Assembly (NCBI GenBank): GCA_036397755.1 | Contig: DASWII010000048.1 | Span: 32,652 to 96,651 of the forward strand | DNA: 64,000 bases | DNA from: CAMYLY01 sp036397755 | GTDB taxonomy: Bacteria; Gemmatimonadota; Gemmatimonadetes; Gemmatimonadales; GWC2-71-9 | Reading direction: 5' to 3' | Shown here: in pieces, positions 16,490-26,136 of the stretch | Position numbering within the stretch: the stretch's first letter is position 1 | Layout of the letters: each line of letters opens with the position of its first letter | The notes under the pieces: model-generated | Told to the model about the DNA's origin: nothing | Seen by the model: the letters and a program-made list of their open reading frames with translations, nothing else | Database searches by the model: none | Made by a program: the position numbers and the translations under genes

Positions 16490-18064
16490 CTAACCGAACG
16501 CGACGTCCTGCGCGAGCGGAAGATCGGTGCTCCAGTTCACCGTGTTCGTCTGCCGGCGCATATATGCCTTCCACGCATCTGATCCGGATTCACGTCCGCC
16601 ACCCGTCTCCTTCTCGCCACCGAACGCCCCACCGATCTCCGCCCCGCTCGTGCCGATATTGACGTTAGCAATCCCACAGTCGCTGCCGCGATGCGAGAGG
16701 AAGTACTCCGCCTCCCGCACGTGCTCGGTGAAGATCGCGGAGGACAGTCCCTGCGGCACCTCGTTGTGGATCCGCACGGCATCCTCGATGTCGTCCACCG
16801 CCTGCCGCGGATCGGCGTCGCGGCTCCCGTACTCGATGATGTACAGAATCGGCGCGAAGGTCTCTTCCTGCACGATGGGGAGCTCGTTCCGCACGGCGGC
16901 GAGGCATGGGGTGACATAGTGCCCGCCGACGTACTCGGGCCCCTCGAGACGTTCGCCACCGAACAGGATCTCGCCGCCCTGGGCCCGGACCTGCACGATG
17001 GCGTTCATCATGTCCGTGACCGCGCCAGGGGTCACCAGGGGTCCCATCAGGGTGTCGGGGTCGCGGGGATCGCCGATGCGGATGCCCTCGTAGGCCGCCA
17101 CGAGCCGCCGCACGAGCTCATCGCGCACCGATGCATGGACGATGATCCGACGAGTGCTGGTACACCGCTGGCCGGCGGTGCCGACGGCACCGAATAGGAT
17201 CGCGCGCAGTGCCAGGTCCATGTTGGCGTGGGGCGTGACAATGATCGCGTTGTTGCCACCGAGTTCGAGAATCGTTCGGCCCAGGCGCTTGCCAACGACT
17301 TCCGCGACCCGATATCCCATTTGGCAGCTCCCCGTCGCGGACACCAGCGGGATCCGCCGGTCCGCCAGCAGTCGCTCACCGAGCGACGAGCCCTTGCCGA
17401 TCACCAGCGCGAAGATCGCCGGGTCGACATCGTTTTCCCGGCAGACGGCCTCGGCGATCTTGATGCATGCTATGGCGGTGAGCGGCGTCTTGCTCGCCGG
17501 CTTCCAAAGCGTGGCGTCACCGCAGACGGCCGCGATCGCGGCGTTCCAGCTCCACACCGCCACAGGGAAATTGAAGGCGGAGATCACGCCCACCACCCCG
17601 AGCGGATGCCACTGCTCGAACATCCGGTGGTCCGGCCGCTCCGACTGCATGGTGAGACCGTATAGCTGTCGCGAGAGCCCGGTCGCGAAATCGCAGATGT
17701 CGACCATCTCCTGGACCTCGCCCACCCCTTCAGTCGCGATCTTCCCCATCTCCAGGGTGACCAACGCGCCAAGGGCGTCTTTCTGCTCGCGCAACCGAAG
17801 CCCCAGTTGCCGCACGACGTCACCACGCTTGGGCGCCGGGACGCGGCGCCACGCGAGGAACGCCGCATGGGCAGCCGCAACGATCGTGTCGTACTCGTCT
17901 TCAGTCACCTGCCGAACGGCCGCAATCACCGATCCGTCGATCGGACTGATGACCTGCTGCGACGGTCCGGACCCGATCCACTCGCCACCAAACCCGCCGG
18001 CATTGACGGCCTCGAGCCCGAGTGCTCGCATCACGTCTCGCGACACCACGCCTGTCCCACCCAT
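16490..18064 (-). CDS. ALDH7-type aldehyde dehydrogenase (alpha-aminoadipic semialdehyde-like)
   Basis: A 524-residue NAD(P)-dependent aldehyde dehydrogenase of the ALDH7 (antiquitin/AmaB/Pcd) type. The catalytic Glu is in LELGGNN, the catalytic Cys in GQRCTSTRR, and NVNIGTSGAEIGGAFGGEK near the C-terminus is the ALDH7-specific run. These enzymes oxidise L-2-aminoadipate-6-semialdehyde in lysine breakdown and also detoxify other aldehydes. The ATG at 18064 follows AAGGAG with seven bases of spacing, which decides it against a TTG five codons upstream. No lysine-catabolic gene is adjacent. Confidence 0.9.
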   Translation of the reverse strand: MGGTGVVSRDVMRALGLEAVNAGGFGGEWIGSGPSQQVISPIDGSVIAAVRQVTEDEYDTIVAAAHAAFLAWRRVPAPKRGDVVRQLGLRLREQKDALGALVTLEMGKIATEGVGEVQEMVDICDFATGLSRQLYGLTMQSERPDHRMFEQWHPLGVVGVISAFNFPVAVWSWNAAIAAVCGDATLWKPASKTPLTAIACIKIAEAVCRENDVDPAIFALVIGKGSSLGERLLADRRIPLVSATGSCQMGYRVAEVVGKRLGRTILELGGNNAIIVTPHANMDLALRAILFGAVGTAGQRCTSTRRIIVHASVRDELVRRLVAAYEGIRIGDPRDPDTLMGPLVTPGAVTDMMNAIVQVRAQGGEILFGGERLEGPEYVGGHYVTPCLAAVRNELPIVQEETFAPILYIIEYGSRDADPRQAVDDIEDAVRIHNEVPQGLSSAIFTEHVREAEYFLSHRGSDCGIANVNIGTSGAEIGGAFGGEKETGGGRESGSDAWKAYMRRQTNTVNWSTDLPLAQDVAFG

Positions 18065-18115
18065 AACGCGCTCCTTCAACGCCCCATGCCAGTACCCGCG
18101 TCGAACGCTTCCGCC

Positions 18116-18811
18116 CTAGTCACCAATCTTCAACAGTTCGACCTCGAACACGAGGGTCGCGTTCGGACCGATGTCCGGCCCGGCGCCCTGCGGCCCATAC
18201 GCAAGCTCCGGTGGCAGCACGAACCGGTACTTGCTGCCCACGGTCATGAGCTGGACACCCTCCGTCCACCCCGGAATCACGCCGTCGAGCGTGAAGGTCG
18301 CGGGTTCATTGCGGTCGTACGAGCTGTCGAACACGGTTCCGTCAATGAGCGTGCCGCGGTAATGCACCGTGACGCGGTCCGTCGCCGACGGTCGCGCCCC
18401 GACGCCCTCGGTCAGCACCTCGTATTGCAGGCCGCTCGCCGTGGTCATCACTCCGGCCTGTTGCGCGTTCTGTACGCGGTAGGCATCCCCTTCGGAGCGG
18501 TTGCGGTCCGCAGCACCGGCACGACTCGCCATTTCGGCCTCCCTCATGTCCGTGGCAAACTTCTGGAGGATGCGCATGATCTCCTGCTCGGTCAGCTGCG
18601 CGTCGGACTCGGACAGCGCGTCCCGAATCCCACGCAACAACAGGTCCTCGTTGACCTGCCCGCGCACCTGCTCCAGCGAGGACCCCATGTTCATGCCGAT
18701 GGCGTAGCTCGCGCTGTCGGCGAACGTCGCCATGTCGGCCGATCCTCCTCCGCCACACGCGAAGGTCACAACTGTGAACGCAGCCATGGCAGGCGCGTAT
18801 TTCGGTTTCAT
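18116..18811 (-). CDS. FKBP-type peptidyl-prolyl isomerase lipoprotein
   Basis: A 231-residue lipoprotein: signal peptide with lipobox TFAC and a glycine-rich linker. Residues ~30-110 form the helical FkpA-type dimerisation domain (SYAIGMNMG, then helices), and residues ~130-231 form the FKBP domain with VHYRGTLIDGTVFDSS, VIPGWTEGVQLM and FVLPPELAYG. It would catalyse proline isomerisation during folding of exported proteins. The ATG at 18811 has AAGGA upstream; earlier in-frame starts would place charged residues before the signal. Confidence 0.92.
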   Translation of the reverse strand: MKPKYAPAMAAFTVVTFACGGGGSADMATFADSASYAIGMNMGSSLEQVRGQVNEDLLLRGIRDALSESDAQLTEQEIMRILQKFATDMREAEMASRAGAADRNRSEGDAYRVQNAQQAGVMTTASGLQYEVLTEGVGARPSATDRVTVHYRGTLIDGTVFDSSYDRNEPATFTLDGVIPGWTEGVQLMTVGSKYRFVLPPELAYGPQGAGPDIGPNATLVFEVELLKIGD

Positions 18812-19046
18812 GCTTCCATCCTTCGTGTGCGTCCGTCGGTCTCGAGGCGATGTGTCTCGCACCGCGACGAACGGGTCGATCATGGGAGGCGCAAGGTAAC
18901 GGAACGAGGACGGGATGGGTATCGGGGATCGATTATCAGAGGTCGAATGGCGGATGGACGCCCCCCGGCGGCACGGCGAGGCCGGACCAGAGCGTAGCGT
19001 GAACCGACGTACGTCGGAACTTGGCGGGCGCGCGTTATCTTTTGGT

Positions 19047-20072
19047 ATGACCGCCGCCGGTGACGCCGTGACGAAACTGCCGCTGCCGCCGCATTTCGAT
19101 CCCGACCGCGTGGCACACGTGTGGCGTGTCGACTACGAGCAACGCGCGGCGCAGGCGCGGGCGTGGGCAGTCGACCACGGCATCCCGCCGGCCGCAGCGG
19201 ACTCCCCGCGCATCTGCCTGTTGCTCGTCGATTGCCAGAACACGTTCTGCATTCCCGGGCACGAGCTCTTCGTGGGTGGACGATCCGGCAGTGGCGCGGT
19301 CGACGACACTCGGCGGTTGGCCCAGTTCATCTACCGTCACCTTGCGACGATCACGGAGATCGTGGTCACGCTCGATACCCACTCGACCGCCCAGGTCTTC
19401 CATCCATCCTTCTGGATCAACCAGGCCGGGGAGCACCCGGTTGGCGGCCAGACCGTCATTACCCCGGACGACATCGCGACCGGCGCGTGGCGTCCCAACC
19501 CACAGCTCGTCCCCGGCGTCGCGGGCCGCGACGGCGCATGGCTGGAGCGCTACGCCGCGCATTACGTCCGCCGACTGGCCGAAGGACGCTATGCGCTCAT
19601 GGTGTGGCCGTATCACGCCCTGCTGGGAAGCATCGGACACGCGCTCGTGTCGAGCATCGAGGAGGCGGTGTTCTTCCACGCCATGGCGCGCGCCACCGCA
19701 GCGCGCTTCGAGATCAAGGGCGACCATCCGCTCACCGAGAACTATTCGGTGCTGCGACCCGAGGTGCTCGACGATCACGAGGGGATGCCCATCGCGGCCC
19801 CCAACGTGAAATTGATCGAGCATATGCTCAAATTCGACCGCGTGTTCGTGGCGGGCCAGGCCAAAAGCCACTGTGTCGCCTGGACGTGTCACGACCTGCT
19901 GGACGCGATCTCCGGGCGCGACCCTGGGCTCGCTGGACGCGTGACGCTGCTCGATGACTGTTCGTCACCCGTCGTGATCCCCGGCGTCGTGGACTTCACC
20001 GATCAAGCCGAGGAAGCCTACGCGCGCTTTGCGAAGGCGGGTATGCGGCGCGCGCTCAGCACCGACCTCTGA
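19047..20072 (+). CDS. Nicotinamidase-related cysteine hydrolase
   Basis: A 341-residue isochorismatase/nicotinamidase-fold protein, longer than most nicotinamidases (~210). The catalytic Asp lies in LLLVDCQNTFC, and the nucleophilic Cys is in KSHCVAWTC near residue 275. VTLDTHST matches the metal-site region of nicotinamidases. It would hydrolyse an amide such as nicotinamide, but the larger size and an unusual middle insertion leave the substrate open. The ATG at 19047 is chosen since the preceding 44 open codons are low-complexity and unlike the family. Confidence 0.82.
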   Translation: MTAAGDAVTKLPLPPHFDPDRVAHVWRVDYEQRAAQARAWAVDHGIPPAAADSPRICLLLVDCQNTFCIPGHELFVGGRSGSGAVDDTRRLAQFIYRHLATITEIVVTLDTHSTAQVFHPSFWINQAGEHPVGGQTVITPDDIATGAWRPNPQLVPGVAGRDGAWLERYAAHYVRRLAEGRYALMVWPYHALLGSIGHALVSSIEEAVFFHAMARATAARFEIKGDHPLTENYSVLRPEVLDDHEGMPIAAPNVKLIEHMLKFDRVFVAGQAKSHCVAWTCHDLLDAISGRDPGLAGRVTLLDDCSSPVVIPGVVDFTDQAEEAYARFAKAGMRRALSTDL

Positions 20073-20126
20073 TCCCGGCTCCTTCCGCGCCAATGAGCGG
20101 CGGTGCCATGCGTCGCCCCTCTGGTG

Positions 20127-21416
20127 TTACGGGACGAGTTGCGACGGCAACAACGGCATGCGGAGCAACGCGCCGAACACCTCCCACCGGCGTTCCTCCC
20201 CGCCCCCGGCGCTGTTCCGCCGCACGTACTCCTCCACCAGATCACGACCCAGGTTGTAGTTGATCACGTAGCTGCGGTATTGATCGAAGAACCGTACACG
20301 CTGCCGGGCACGCTCGGGTGTCATCAACGCGTATCGCTCGAGCCACGCCGCCGCGCCGTCGGCATCGATGGCACCGTCCAGATAGCGCCGTGCCGCCTCG
20401 TTCCCCGCATACGACAGCCGTCCGACCAGATCCATGACCTCGCGGTACGCCACGGCCCGCCGCGGGTCGAGACCGGCCAGCGGATAGAGGATGTCACGTT
20501 CGAAGACGGTGCGCTCGTCGCCGGGGAACGCCATCGCCACGCCGAAGTTCGCACTGCCCTCCGCGATCAGCGACACCGGACTGAACAGCGGGTAGATCGA
20601 GTATTCCATCCACCCTCGCTGCTCTACGAGATGGGACTCGAGCAGCACGTTCAGGACGTGGTGGCCGGGATACCCCTCGTGACACGCCAGGTCCACGGCC
20701 CGATCGATGTGGATGGGCAGGTCGGTGTTGACCTGAATTAGGCTGGCGTGCCCGCCCTGGTACCAGTTGTATCCGCTCCACGACTTGTCGGTCACGTATT
20801 CGACGGTGAACGACTCATCGTCGGGCAGGGCCAGCCAACGGATGGTACGCACCCGGCATTCGCGAATCGCCGCCCGGAAGACCGTATCCACCCGCGCCGA
20901 AGGCACCACAAAGTCCTGGCGGAAACGCGCCAGTCGGTCCGCCAGCGGCCCCGCTCCGGGGAGCGCGCTGTCGAGGCCCGCGGTGAGGGCCGCGAAATAC
21001 TCCTCGTCATGCGTGGGAGCGACGGCATCGTACAACAACTCGGACTCTTGATCGAAGTTGAGCGCGCGGCCCTCCACCATCTCCGCGCGGGCAATGAGGG
21101 CGGCCAGGTGTCGGTCGAGAAACCGTCGGCGCTGCCCGTCGTCGTCGCTCGGTCGTTCTGGCAGGACGGACAGCGCGGAACGCGCAGCCTCCGCTCGCCC
21201 GCGGATTTCCACCACGGACGGCGCGTCCGCCTCGACCTCCGCCCGCCACTCCTGCGGTCCATAGTAGGCATCCACAAAGTCCGGATCGTGCTGCCCCAGC
21301 GCGAGCGCGGCCTTGACGTAGTCGGCGGCGATGGCGTCGACCGGTTCCGATCGCGACACGCACGCGGTGACCATCGTCCCGAGCGCGAGCGCGCTCGCCC
21401 AGCGTGTGACGTTCAT
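20127..21416 (-). CDS. DUF885-type putative zinc metalloprotease lipoprotein
   Basis: A 429-residue secreted protein with a signal peptide and lipobox TAC. The centre holds HEGYPGHH, the DUF885 form of the HExxH zinc motif with a variant second position, followed by a downstream Glu in IAEGSANFG that could complete the site. DUF885 proteins are predicted metalloproteases of the M32-like fold; a biochemical role is not known. The ATG at 21416 gives the shortest n-region and follows GGGAG. It is convergent with the cysteine hydrolase. Confidence 0.82.
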   Translation of the reverse strand: MNVTRWASALALGTMVTACVSRSEPVDAIAADYVKAALALGQHDPDFVDAYYGPQEWRAEVEADAPSVVEIRGRAEAARSALSVLPERPSDDDGQRRRFLDRHLAALIARAEMVEGRALNFDQESELLYDAVAPTHDEEYFAALTAGLDSALPGAGPLADRLARFRQDFVVPSARVDTVFRAAIRECRVRTIRWLALPDDESFTVEYVTDKSWSGYNWYQGGHASLIQVNTDLPIHIDRAVDLACHEGYPGHHVLNVLLESHLVEQRGWMEYSIYPLFSPVSLIAEGSANFGVAMAFPGDERTVFERDILYPLAGLDPRRAVAYREVMDLVGRLSYAGNEAARRYLDGAIDADGAAAWLERYALMTPERARQRVRFFDQYRSYVINYNLGRDLVEEYVRRNSAGGGEERRWEVFGALLRMPLLPSQLVP

Positions 21417-21461
21417 GTGGATCGCTTCTCCCGCCATGGGACCGGGGAGGTCCCCAACGCC

Positions 21462-21941
21462 CTACCCCTCACCCAACTGCTCGTGCACCGTTCTCAGCCG
21501 TTCGATCTTGAGCACGCGCTCGCCAAACGGCAGCTGCACCTTCACTTTCGCCCCCACCTTGTGATTCAACAGTGCCCGGCCGAGGGGCGACAACGCCGAG
21601 ATATGTCCCGCATCGAGATCCATGGCGTCCGGGATGACCAGCTCGAACACTTCGCGGTCCTTCGTGCTCTGATCGACCACGGTCACGATGGACCCAAGGC
21701 CGACCCGGTCTTTCGGCACCTTGGTGAAGTCGATCGCGGAAATCTTGGAAAGGCGATCCCGCAGGTGATTCAACCGAGCCTGCACTTGCCCCTGACGTTC
21801 CACAGCCGCCTGGTAGTCGCCGTTTTCGCGCAGATCGCCCAGCTCTCGGGCGCGCCGCAGCGCCTCAGGCAACACCACGTGCAGCTCGTGGTTCAACGCC
21901 TGAATCTCGGCGGACAGTTTCTCGCGGACTTCCTCGATCAT
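21462..21941 (-). CDS. GreA/GreB-family transcription elongation factor
   Basis: A 159-residue Gre factor. The N-terminal coiled coil (residues ~1-75) has the hairpin-tip acidic pattern GDLRENGDY, where GreA proteins carry the RNA-cleavage-stimulating acidic pair. The C-terminal FKBP-like domain contains ISALSPLGRALLNHKVG, a conserved Gre block. It reactivates backtracked RNA polymerase. The ATG at 21941 is preferred although its ribosome-binding site is weak, because the open extension upstream is Arg/Pro-rich and unlike the family. It may be a second Gre copy; whether another exists in the genome cannot be seen. Confidence 0.9.
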   Translation of the reverse strand: MIEEVREKLSAEIQALNHELHVVLPEALRRARELGDLRENGDYQAAVERQGQVQARLNHLRDRLSKISAIDFTKVPKDRVGLGSIVTVVDQSTKDREVFELVIPDAMDLDAGHISALSPLGRALLNHKVGAKVKVQLPFGERVLKIERLRTVHEQLGEG

Positions 21942-22061
21942 CCGTCCATTGTAACGCGGCAGGGTGCCCGGGAACAGGAGCAGGCGGCGGTCTGGTCGTG
22001 CGTCCGGACGACCCGGCGCCACCGGGCGCCTCCCCACACCTGTAATCCCGGTACCGCGGGG

Positions 22062-24296
22062 TTACTCGAGGATCGCCGCCGCCTGGGTCAACGTGTCGGC
22101 CAACCGCCCCAGGGCCGCGGCGATCCGCCGCATCTGCGGATCGACGTCCTCCCAGGCTCGCTGCTCGATCGCCTCGCGGACCCCCGGAAGCGTCTTCACG
22201 CCGTAGCCCGTGTAGAATCCCGGTGCATAGATGCTGTGGCGGAACCAGGGGCGCCGCGGCAGGCCGTCCGCGTCCCCGAGCGCCCGTTCCGTGGCCACGA
22301 GCAGTGCGTTGATACGCGCCGCCTCTGCGACGGCGACGCCGTCACCCGCCATGCGGCGCTCCAACGCGGCGTCGTAGCGCTCGGCCACCGCCTCCAGCTC
22401 GACGAGCGCGTTCCGCAGCGGCGCAAAATTGACGTGCGGCACCGGGTCGAGTCTGGCCGGCGGCGCGTAGCGCTCGCGCGGATCACCCGCCAGCTCGTAC
22501 TGCCGGCGGTCCAATCGCTCATTGCGACGGACGGCCTCGCTCCGCATCCGGTCCGCCAGCGCGGCGATCTCCTCGACGTACTTCTGCACGTGGGTAACCA
22601 GGTTCGTGAAGCGGAACGGCAGCACGTCCGCTTGGGCCAACCGCAGCGTCATGCGACCAGTGGTCTCCGCGAGCGTCGCCCCATAGGCGAACCCGATGTC
22701 CCCGAATCGCGCGTAATGATCGAACGAGTCGAAGATCGAGTGATACGATCCGCCGCCGCTCTCCCCCCCATACCCGACATTCAGCGACGCGATCGTGAGG
22801 TGCTGGAGGAATGGGGTGTAGTCCGAACCCGATCCGAGTGGGTAGATCGGGACATCCGGCAGTGACGCGCCGACGTCGTCCCGCACGGCCGCAAGGGCAC
22901 GGGACCGTTCGAGCACCGACGCGCCGGTCTCGGGGTCCGCCACGTCGCGCGCCACCTGATTGACAAACCGCTCGAGCGCGTGCGAACCCCCAACTCCGAG
23001 GAACCCGCGGCCGTTGCCGTCCGTGTTGATGTACACGGCCGCCTTTTGCCGCAACTCGTCGGCATGGTGCTCGGCCCACTCGGTCGACCCCAGGAGACCG
23101 GGTTCCTCCGCGTCCCATGCGGCGTACACGATCGTCCGGCGCGGGCGCCACCCCTGGCGGGCCAGCTCGCCGACCGCGCGCGCCTCCTCCAGCAGGGACA
23201 CCATCCCGCTCAGCGGGTCGGCGGCGCCAAACACCCACGCGTCATGGTGGTTGCCACGCAGGATCCATTGATCCGGATACTGGCTCCCGTGGAGGGTGGC
23301 GATCACGTCGTACGCCGGGCGGAGGCTCCAGTCGAAGGCCACGCGCAGGTGGACCCGCGCCGGTCCCGGACCCAGGTGGTACGTGATGGGGAGCGCGCCA
23401 CGCCACGCAGCCGGCGCCACCGGCCCGTCGAGCGCTTCGAGCAGCGGTTGGGCGTCGGCGTAGGAAAGCGGCAGCACAGGGATCTTCATGACCGTCGGCG
23501 ATCCCTGCACCGTCATACGCTCAGCGTCGCGGGTCGCGCCCACGAACGGCGTCAGCGGGTCTCCTGGATAGGTCGGCATGTCCGCCACGGACCCACGCTG
23601 GGCTCCGTACGCCATCCGCCACGCGCCCTTGGGGTACACGTCGCCCTGATAGTAGCCGTCGTCGCGCGGATCGGAGTAGATGATGCATCCAATCGCGCCG
23701 TGCTCCGCCGCCACCTTGGGCTTGATGCCGCGCCACGATCCTCCATACCGCGCGATGACGATCTTCCCGGCGACGTCGATACCGCGCCGTTCGAGTTCCT
23801 CGTAATCGTCGGGGATCCCGTAGTTCACGTACACGAGTTCTCCGGTGACGTCGCCGTCAGCCGAGTACGCGTTGTAGGGCGGCAATCGACCGTCGGTGAT
23901 CCGTGAGGTCGCGTCCTCCGCAAGCGTCGGCTCGGCCAGGCGTGCCCGGAATCGCCGAGGGGCGACCATCTCGAGGACGCGCACCGTCGGCGTCGGGAAG
24001 AGCACCTGGTACTCGTCGATCCGGGTCTCGTAGCCCCACGTGCGAAATCGGGACGCCATCCACTCGGCGTTCGCCTTCGTGTGCGGCGCCCCGACGTGGT
24101 TCGGCGCGGACGACATCTGTTTCAGCCAGCGCTCCAGCGTGTCGCGCGAGAGGTGCGAGGCGAACTGAGTCTCCAGCGCCGCCTGCTCAGCGACGCGCGC
24201 GGCGCTGAACCCGAGCATAGGGCCGTCATCCGCCGGCCGCGGGTCAAAAGCAAGCAGAACGAACGCCAGGGCGAGAATGGTCGCGCTACGCGTCAT
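22062..24296 (-). CDS. M28 family peptidase, PSMA/glutamate-carboxypeptidase II-like
   Basis: A 744-residue secreted exopeptidase. Residues 1-20 form a signal peptide. A PA domain (about 125-270, with GKIVIARYGGS) is inserted before the catalytic M28 domain, in which HHDAWVFGAADPLSG supplies a zinc His and the bridging Asp, AWDAEEPGLLGS the catalytic and zinc Glu, and YHSIFDSFDHY the last zinc His. The final ~150 helical residues correspond to the transferrin-receptor-like dimerisation domain. It would remove amino acids from peptides in the periplasm. The ATG at 24296 starts directly at the signal peptide. Confidence 0.92.
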   Translation of the reverse strand: MTRSATILALAFVLLAFDPRPADDGPMLGFSAARVAEQAALETQFASHLSRDTLERWLKQMSSAPNHVGAPHTKANAEWMASRFRTWGYETRIDEYQVLFPTPTVRVLEMVAPRRFRARLAEPTLAEDATSRITDGRLPPYNAYSADGDVTGELVYVNYGIPDDYEELERRGIDVAGKIVIARYGGSWRGIKPKVAAEHGAIGCIIYSDPRDDGYYQGDVYPKGAWRMAYGAQRGSVADMPTYPGDPLTPFVGATRDAERMTVQGSPTVMKIPVLPLSYADAQPLLEALDGPVAPAAWRGALPITYHLGPGPARVHLRVAFDWSLRPAYDVIATLHGSQYPDQWILRGNHHDAWVFGAADPLSGMVSLLEEARAVGELARQGWRPRRTIVYAAWDAEEPGLLGSTEWAEHHADELRQKAAVYINTDGNGRGFLGVGGSHALERFVNQVARDVADPETGASVLERSRALAAVRDDVGASLPDVPIYPLGSGSDYTPFLQHLTIASLNVGYGGESGGGSYHSIFDSFDHYARFGDIGFAYGATLAETTGRMTLRLAQADVLPFRFTNLVTHVQKYVEEIAALADRMRSEAVRRNERLDRRQYELAGDPRERYAPPARLDPVPHVNFAPLRNALVELEAVAERYDAALERRMAGDGVAVAEAARINALLVATERALGDADGLPRRPWFRHSIYAPGFYTGYGVKTLPGVREAIEQRAWEDVDPQMRRIAAALGRLADTLTQAAAILE

Positions 24297-24544
24297 GACG
24301 GCACCATGGGTTGAGGAACCTTGCAATCTTCGCGCGAATCGCCAAGAGGCAAGAGTGGTCGCACCTGGACGCGTTTCTTGGGGTTCTGCCCGCGCGCGGC
24401 ATCGAAGATGTGAGTCGCGGACTTCGCATCTGGGCGCTGCGCGCTGAATGAGCTCACGCACTCGTTGAGCGGCCGCAGCGCTTCGTCATGCCTGTACGCT
24501 CGCCCTTGACTATCGCTCTCCTGGAACGCCCAACGCCCGCCGTC

Positions 24545-25981
24545 TCAGCACCACCGCACTTGCACGCGATAGCTGACGGTCAGTTCCTGACGAGCCGGAA
24601 TCGACACAGTGAAACTGAAGGTGTTGGCGTCGATGCGGCGGTGTTCGTGGCTCGATGTGATGATGCGCCAGTCGCCGCCGATCGGCTCGAGGATCTGCAC
24701 CTCGACGTCCTCATCCTTGCGATTGCGAAGTTCCACCTCCCACGCACTCTCGGAAACGCAACTCGATATCACTCGGTATTCCATTTGGCGGCGGTCCCCG
24801 ACCACGTCGAACGCCTCGCCCATCTTGATCCGCACGCGCTCGTCGCGCGCCGTGTGGTCGATCCGGTCCTCGCCAATGAACTGCTGGGCGCCGGACGCAT
24901 CGGCCTTGTACACCCGCACCACGCCCTTGGGCAGCGGCACGCCGAGCCGATTACCCTCGGTGTTCATGAAATCCAGGTACACGCCGACTTTCTGGTTGGC
25001 GGCCACAACACCGTACTGGCCGCGGAAGTAGTACGGCGCCCCGGCGAAGATCAGCCGCTTGGTCACGCCGATGTCCGACGCCTCCAGCAGCGTCACCTGT
25101 TTCTGCTCATTCTCCAACAGCGTGGTGGGTCGCTGCAGCGTATAGAGGTGATACTCGAAAAAGCCTTCCTCCGCGAATTGAGCGGCGTCCTGAGCCTCCA
25201 TCGCCGCGCGCATCACCGCCATCGGCATGTCGGGCCGCTGCTCCGGACCCACGCGCTGCACATCACCCGCCACGAGCTTGAGTTGCGCGTTCTCGTATCG
25301 CGCGCCGCTCTGGTTCGTGAGGGTCACCCACCCCGTCAGCTCGCCACGGGTGTCGTCCTCGTTGATCACGAAGACATAGTCGGACTTCCAGTTCAGATTA
25401 CCGGTGAGATAGGAGACCTCGAGGCGCTGCCGTTCGCTCCGGCTGTCGAGCAACCAGAGCAGCGTCGGTTTGGCAATGAGGTTCTCGGGGATCTCCGGAA
25501 AGGAGAACCGGCCCGGGAAGTCGAACGTGATCTCGTCGCCGATCTTGAGGATCGGGCCCCCGTTCACCGAAAGCACTTCCGCCTCGATCGGGATGTCACG
25601 ATGCTGTTCGGCATCCCAGCGATACACGGTCACCGTGCGGCCGACGTACTTCTCGAGCAGCTTCTGCGGGTTCAAGAGATCGTACTGGTAGTTCTGCTCG
25701 AGGACGCGAAGCCCACCGGTCAATGAGCGGATGTGCACGGTCTCGGGCTGAATGTGCGCCGCGACGTCCCGGAACTCGAGCGGCGCGGTGCCCCGCACCA
25801 CGGTGACATCACGCACCTCCCGCACGAGCCCGAAGTTCTGGTTGTAGACGGTGATCGTGACCTGATCGCGGTCGGCTCCGGTGGAGTGGCCGGTCTGCTG
25901 CGCCGCTAGAGGCAGGCCGATGGCCCCAAGACCGATCGTGAGACCCAAGGCTGCTGCGAACTGCCCATGAACCTTACGCAT
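24545..25981 (-). CDS. DUF4139 domain-containing secreted protein
   Basis: A 478-residue exported protein with a signal peptide (residues 1-28, ending PLAAQQ). The body matches DUF4139: a VYNQNFGLVREVRDV opening, a conserved YLTGNLNWKSDYVF stretch in the middle, and a C-terminal Ig-like region ending in LTVSYRVQV. Proteins of this group are common in Gemmatimonadota and Acidobacteria; no enzymatic role is known and no catalytic motif is visible. It is probably periplasmic or surface-bound. Confidence 0.85.
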   Translation of the reverse strand: MRKVHGQFAAALGLTIGLGAIGLPLAAQQTGHSTGADRDQVTITVYNQNFGLVREVRDVTVVRGTAPLEFRDVAAHIQPETVHIRSLTGGLRVLEQNYQYDLLNPQKLLEKYVGRTVTVYRWDAEQHRDIPIEAEVLSVNGGPILKIGDEITFDFPGRFSFPEIPENLIAKPTLLWLLDSRSERQRLEVSYLTGNLNWKSDYVFVINEDDTRGELTGWVTLTNQSGARYENAQLKLVAGDVQRVGPEQRPDMPMAVMRAAMEAQDAAQFAEEGFFEYHLYTLQRPTTLLENEQKQVTLLEASDIGVTKRLIFAGAPYYFRGQYGVVAANQKVGVYLDFMNTEGNRLGVPLPKGVVRVYKADASGAQQFIGEDRIDHTARDERVRIKMGEAFDVVGDRRQMEYRVISSCVSESAWEVELRNRKDEDVEVQILEPIGGDWRIITSSHEHRRIDANTFSFTVSIPARQELTVSYRVQVRWC

Positions 25982-26073
25982 ATGTCCCTCCTGCCTCGCG
26001 GCGTTCGACGTGTCACCCTAGTAGACGATCGTCGAATCGAGGTTTGCACAAGGGGCGGAAGGTCCGGAAACGC

Positions 26074-26109
26074 AAAAGGAACGGGACGGCCCGTGGACCG
26101 CCCCGTTCC
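26074..26109 (-). terminator. Rho-independent terminator of the Spy-like gene
   Basis: On the minus strand, GGAACGGGGCGG and CCGTCCCGTTCC form a 12-bp stem with a single G-T mismatch and an 8-base loop, followed by TTTT. It lies 28 bases past the stop of the Spy-like gene and upstream of the DUF4139 gene, so it separates the two transcripts. Confidence 0.75.
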
Positions 26110-26136
26110 CCTGTCCGCCCGCAGGCGTCCCGGTCC

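Noticed and set aside
20748..22865. A 705-codon plus-strand open frame across the DUF885, greA and M28 genes
   Set aside because: It is antisense to three genes with clear family motifs; long stop-free antisense frames are expected at this GC content, and the translation is Arg/His/Gln-rich without domains.
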